A stretch of 64,000 nt of DNA from Xanthomarina gelatinilytica. GTDB taxonomy: Bacteria; Bacteroidota; Bacteroidia; Flavobacteriales; Flavobacteriaceae. The notes below the pieces were generated by a model. It searched no databases, was not told where the DNA came from, and saw only the letters and a list, made by a program, of their open reading frames with translations. Below, piece after piece: positions 62,225 to 64,000 of this stretch (positions within the stretch are counted from its first letter, which is position 1; each line of letters begins with the position of its first letter). The stretch lies in the NCBI RefSeq assembly GCF_000348685.1, contig NZ_ANLA01000004.1:62001-126000 (forward strand), read 5' to 3'. The position numbers and the translations under genes were made by a program.

Positions 62225-62608
62225 TTATTGCTGCATATTTTTGGCTTCAATACTTAAGGTTGCATGAGGTACCAATTTTAAACGATCTTTGTTTATTAGT
62301 TTTCCTGTTACCCTACAAACACCATAGGTTTTGTTCTCAATTCTAATAAGCGCATTTTTAAGGTCACGAATAAATTTTTCCTGTCTTATGGCCAACTGCG
62401 AATTAGCTTCTTTACTCATGGTTTCACTACCTTCCTCAAACGCTTTAAAAGTTGGGGACGTATCGTCTGTTCCATTATTTAAGTCGTTCATATATGCACT
62501 TTTTATTAAATCTAAATCGTGTTTTGCTTTTTCAATTTTCTCTTGAATCAATGCTTTAAACTCTGCTAAATCCTTGTCTGAATACCTAACGTTTAATTCT
62601 TCTGCCAT
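62225..62608 (-). CDS. DksA/TraR-family regulator with degenerate zinc finger
   Basis: 127 residues. The N-terminal coiled coil (about residues 10-100) and the FAEAL-like TFKAFEEGSETMSKEAN region, followed by NALIRIENKTYGVCRVTGKLI, identify the DksA/TraR family that binds in the RNA-polymerase secondary channel. Only one of the four zinc cysteines remains (GVC), so the C4 finger cannot form. It begins 4 nt after ileS and closes that operon. A stringent-response role is inferred from the family. Confidence 0.85.
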   Translation of the reverse strand: MAEELNVRYSDKDLAEFKALIQEKIEKAKHDLDLIKSAYMNDLNNGTDDTSPTFKAFEEGSETMSKEANSQLAIRQEKFIRDLKNALIRIENKTYGVCRVTGKLINKDRLKLVPHATLSIEAKNMQQ

Positions 62609-62612
62609 GTTC

Positions 62613-64000
62613 TTAATGTTTTTGAATAAATAATCTGGTGTTTACATCGTCAAATACAACTTCTATACCATTATTTACTTGATCTATAATTTCTAATTCT
62701 TCTGTTAAAGTTTCTGCTTTAATATACAACATATTTGTTTGTACAGCATCCACTATCTTTTCATCTTTTTGTAGCATTACGTTTATTCTGTCTGTCACTT
62801 CAAAACCTGAATCTTTACGTAAATTTTGAATACGATTAACGAGCTCACGAGCAATCCCTTCTTTTCGTAAATCCTCAGAAATGGTAACATCCAGGGCAAC
62901 TGTTAATGCGCCTTCGTTGGCCACCAACCAACCTTCTATGTCTTGCGATGTGATCTCTACATCTTCAAGTCCTAAAGTAATACTTTTTCCGTTAATTTCA
63001 ACCTCAATTTGGCCACTTTGCTCGATTTTTTTAATGTCTTCAGCAGTAAAACCAATAATGGTATTGGCTATCAATTTCATATCCTTACCAAAACGAGGTC
63101 CCAAGGCTTTAAAATTAGGTTTTATTTGTTTTACCAAAATATCTGAAGCGTCTTCCAGGAGTTCTATTTCCTTAACGTTTACTTCGTGTTTAATTAGGTT
63201 AGCAACAGCTAAAATCTCTTCCTTTTGTTGTTTGGAATCAATAGGAATCATGATTTTCTGCAATGGCTGACGCACTTTAATCTTTTCTTTGGCCCTTAAC
63301 GACAAAACCAAAGACGATATTGTTTGTGCAGCTTCCATTTTACGTTCCAGGCTCTTGTCTACATAACTGTTGTTAAACACAGGAAAATCTGCTAAATGAA
63401 CACTCTCAAATGCTTCCTTCTGGGTAACCGAATTTAAATCCATGTACAATCTATCCATAAAGAATGGTGCAATTGGAGCTCCTAATTTGGCAATGGCAAC
63501 CATACAGGTATAAAGGGTTTGATATGCCGAAATTTTATCTGCCTGATAATCCCCTTTCCAAAAACGTCTTCTGCTTAAACGCACAAACCAATTGCTTAAA
63601 TGGTCTTGGGTAAAATCTGAAATAACCCTTGCTGCTTTTGTTGGCTCATAGTCTGCATAAAATGCATCCACTTTTTGAATCAAGGTATGTAATTCTGAAA
63701 GTATCCATCTATCAATTTCGGGTCTTTCGCTTAAAGTGATATCGGCTTCGGTATAACTGAAGTTGTCCAAATTAGCATACAAAGTAAAAAAAGAATAGGT
63801 GTTGTAAAGCGTTCCGAAGAATTTGCGTTTAACCTCCTCAATTCCATCCACGTCAAATTTTAGATTGTCCCAAGGATTGGCATTGGCAATCATGTACCAA
63901 CGGGTGGCATCGGCACCATAAGTGGATAGGGTTTCAAAAGGGTCTGTGGCATTCCCAAGACGTTTGGACATTTTTTGTCCGTTTTTGTCGAGAACCAAGC
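62613..64000 (-). CDS. ileS: Isoleucine--tRNA ligase, C-terminal part (cut by window edge)
   Basis: The last 462 residues of IleRS; the frame continues past base 64000. The class I KMSKR loop is near the start of the visible part (GQKMSKRLGNATDPFETL). The anticodon-binding domain (ERPEIDRWILSELHTLI, TQDHLSNWFVRLSRRRFWKGD) and the C-terminal extension follow. The domain order matches the long eukaryote-like IleRS of Bacteroidota, which lacks the bacterial C-terminal zinc finger. The catalytic half is outside the window. It is followed after 4 nt by the DksA-like gene. Confidence 0.96.
   Translation of the reverse strand, partial: LVLDKNGQKMSKRLGNATDPFETLSTYGADATRWYMIANANPWDNLKFDVDGIEEVKRKFFGTLYNTYSFFTLYANLDNFSYTEADITLSERPEIDRWILSELHTLIQKVDAFYADYEPTKAARVISDFTQDHLSNWFVRLSRRRFWKGDYQADKISAYQTLYTCMVAIAKLGAPIAPFFMDRLYMDLNSVTQKEAFESVHLADFPVFNNSYVDKSLERKMEAAQTISSLVLSLRAKEKIKVRQPLQKIMIPIDSKQQKEEILAVANLIKHEVNVKEIELLEDASDILVKQIKPNFKALGPRFGKDMKLIANTIIGFTAEDIKKIEQSGQIEVEINGKSITLGLEDVEITSQDIEGWLVANEGALTVALDVTISEDLRKEGIARELVNRIQNLRKDSGFEVTDRINVMLQKDEKIVDAVQTNMLYIKAETLTEELEIIDQVNNGIEVVFDDVNTRLFIQKH

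Overview
The window is a chromosomal segment of a member of the Flavobacteriaceae (Bacteroidota), probably marine. The evidence is AT-rich DNA, almost no Shine-Dalgarno sequences, several promoters of the Bacteroidota type (TAnnTTTG, in the best cases with TTG 20 nt upstream), many Bacteroidota lipoproteins and TonB-dependent receptors, and families typical of the group (DUF2480, DUF3078, DUF5689, Asp/Glu-type S46 peptidase, diheme type-B succinate dehydrogenase). No tRNA, rRNA, CRISPR array, transposase or prophage was seen. Genus and species cannot be told from the sequence alone.

Layout. 1-699: end of a TonB-dependent receptor. 1056-2661: a small AT-rich cassette of exported proteins (Cys-rich lipoprotein, thioredoxin-like protein, two unknowns) bracketed by two nearly identical terminator hairpins. 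2767-12057: glyS, a coiled-coil membrane protein, comF, an Ig-like lipoprotein, an omega-amidase and aminotransferase pair, and an S46 dipeptidyl peptidase. 12145-18501: a membrane-bound MutS-like ATPase, sdhCAB and a lipoprotein. 18725-23934: aminopeptidase P, brnQ, an alpha/beta hydrolase, two tandem zinc-ribbon microproteins and thiL.

24192-33389 is the SUF iron-sulfur locus: sufA, sufB, sufC, sufD, sufS, sufE, a SufT-like gene and a DUF2480 gene. Four non-SUF genes are interspersed: a lipoprotein followed by a terminator, a four-helix-bundle gene flanked by inverted repeats, an outer-membrane barrel, and a META-domain lipoprotein. 33510-35699: DUF3078 protein and hflX. 35830-46070 looks like a nucleic-acid or phosphoester scavenging locus: two paralogous EEP-fold nucleases (one exported), a DUF5689 lipoprotein and two TonB-dependent receptors without SusD partners.

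46232-50883 is one operon of DUF3108 protein, tryptophan 2,3-dioxygenase, M23 peptidase and pgi. It lies just downstream of hmgA-hppD (51031-53366), so three aromatic-amino-acid oxygenases sit side by side. 53627-57648: uvrC overlapping a patatin-barrel protein gene. 57853-60718: a RimB-like protease, RimK ligase, M14-type deacylase and 5-FTHF cyclo-ligase operon, which is the most suggestive candidate for an uncharacterised protein-modification system. 60719-64000: lspA, a DUF4097-like protein, a DksA/TraR-type regulator and the 3' part of ileS.

Across the window there are small dispersed palindromic repeats. Two families show base changes that preserve pairing between copies (GCCCATAATGGGC-type and CTGCCTRTTGGCAGAYAGG-type). 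Three genes have a -7 promoter box ending only 4 nt before the ATG, which suggests leaderless mRNAs.
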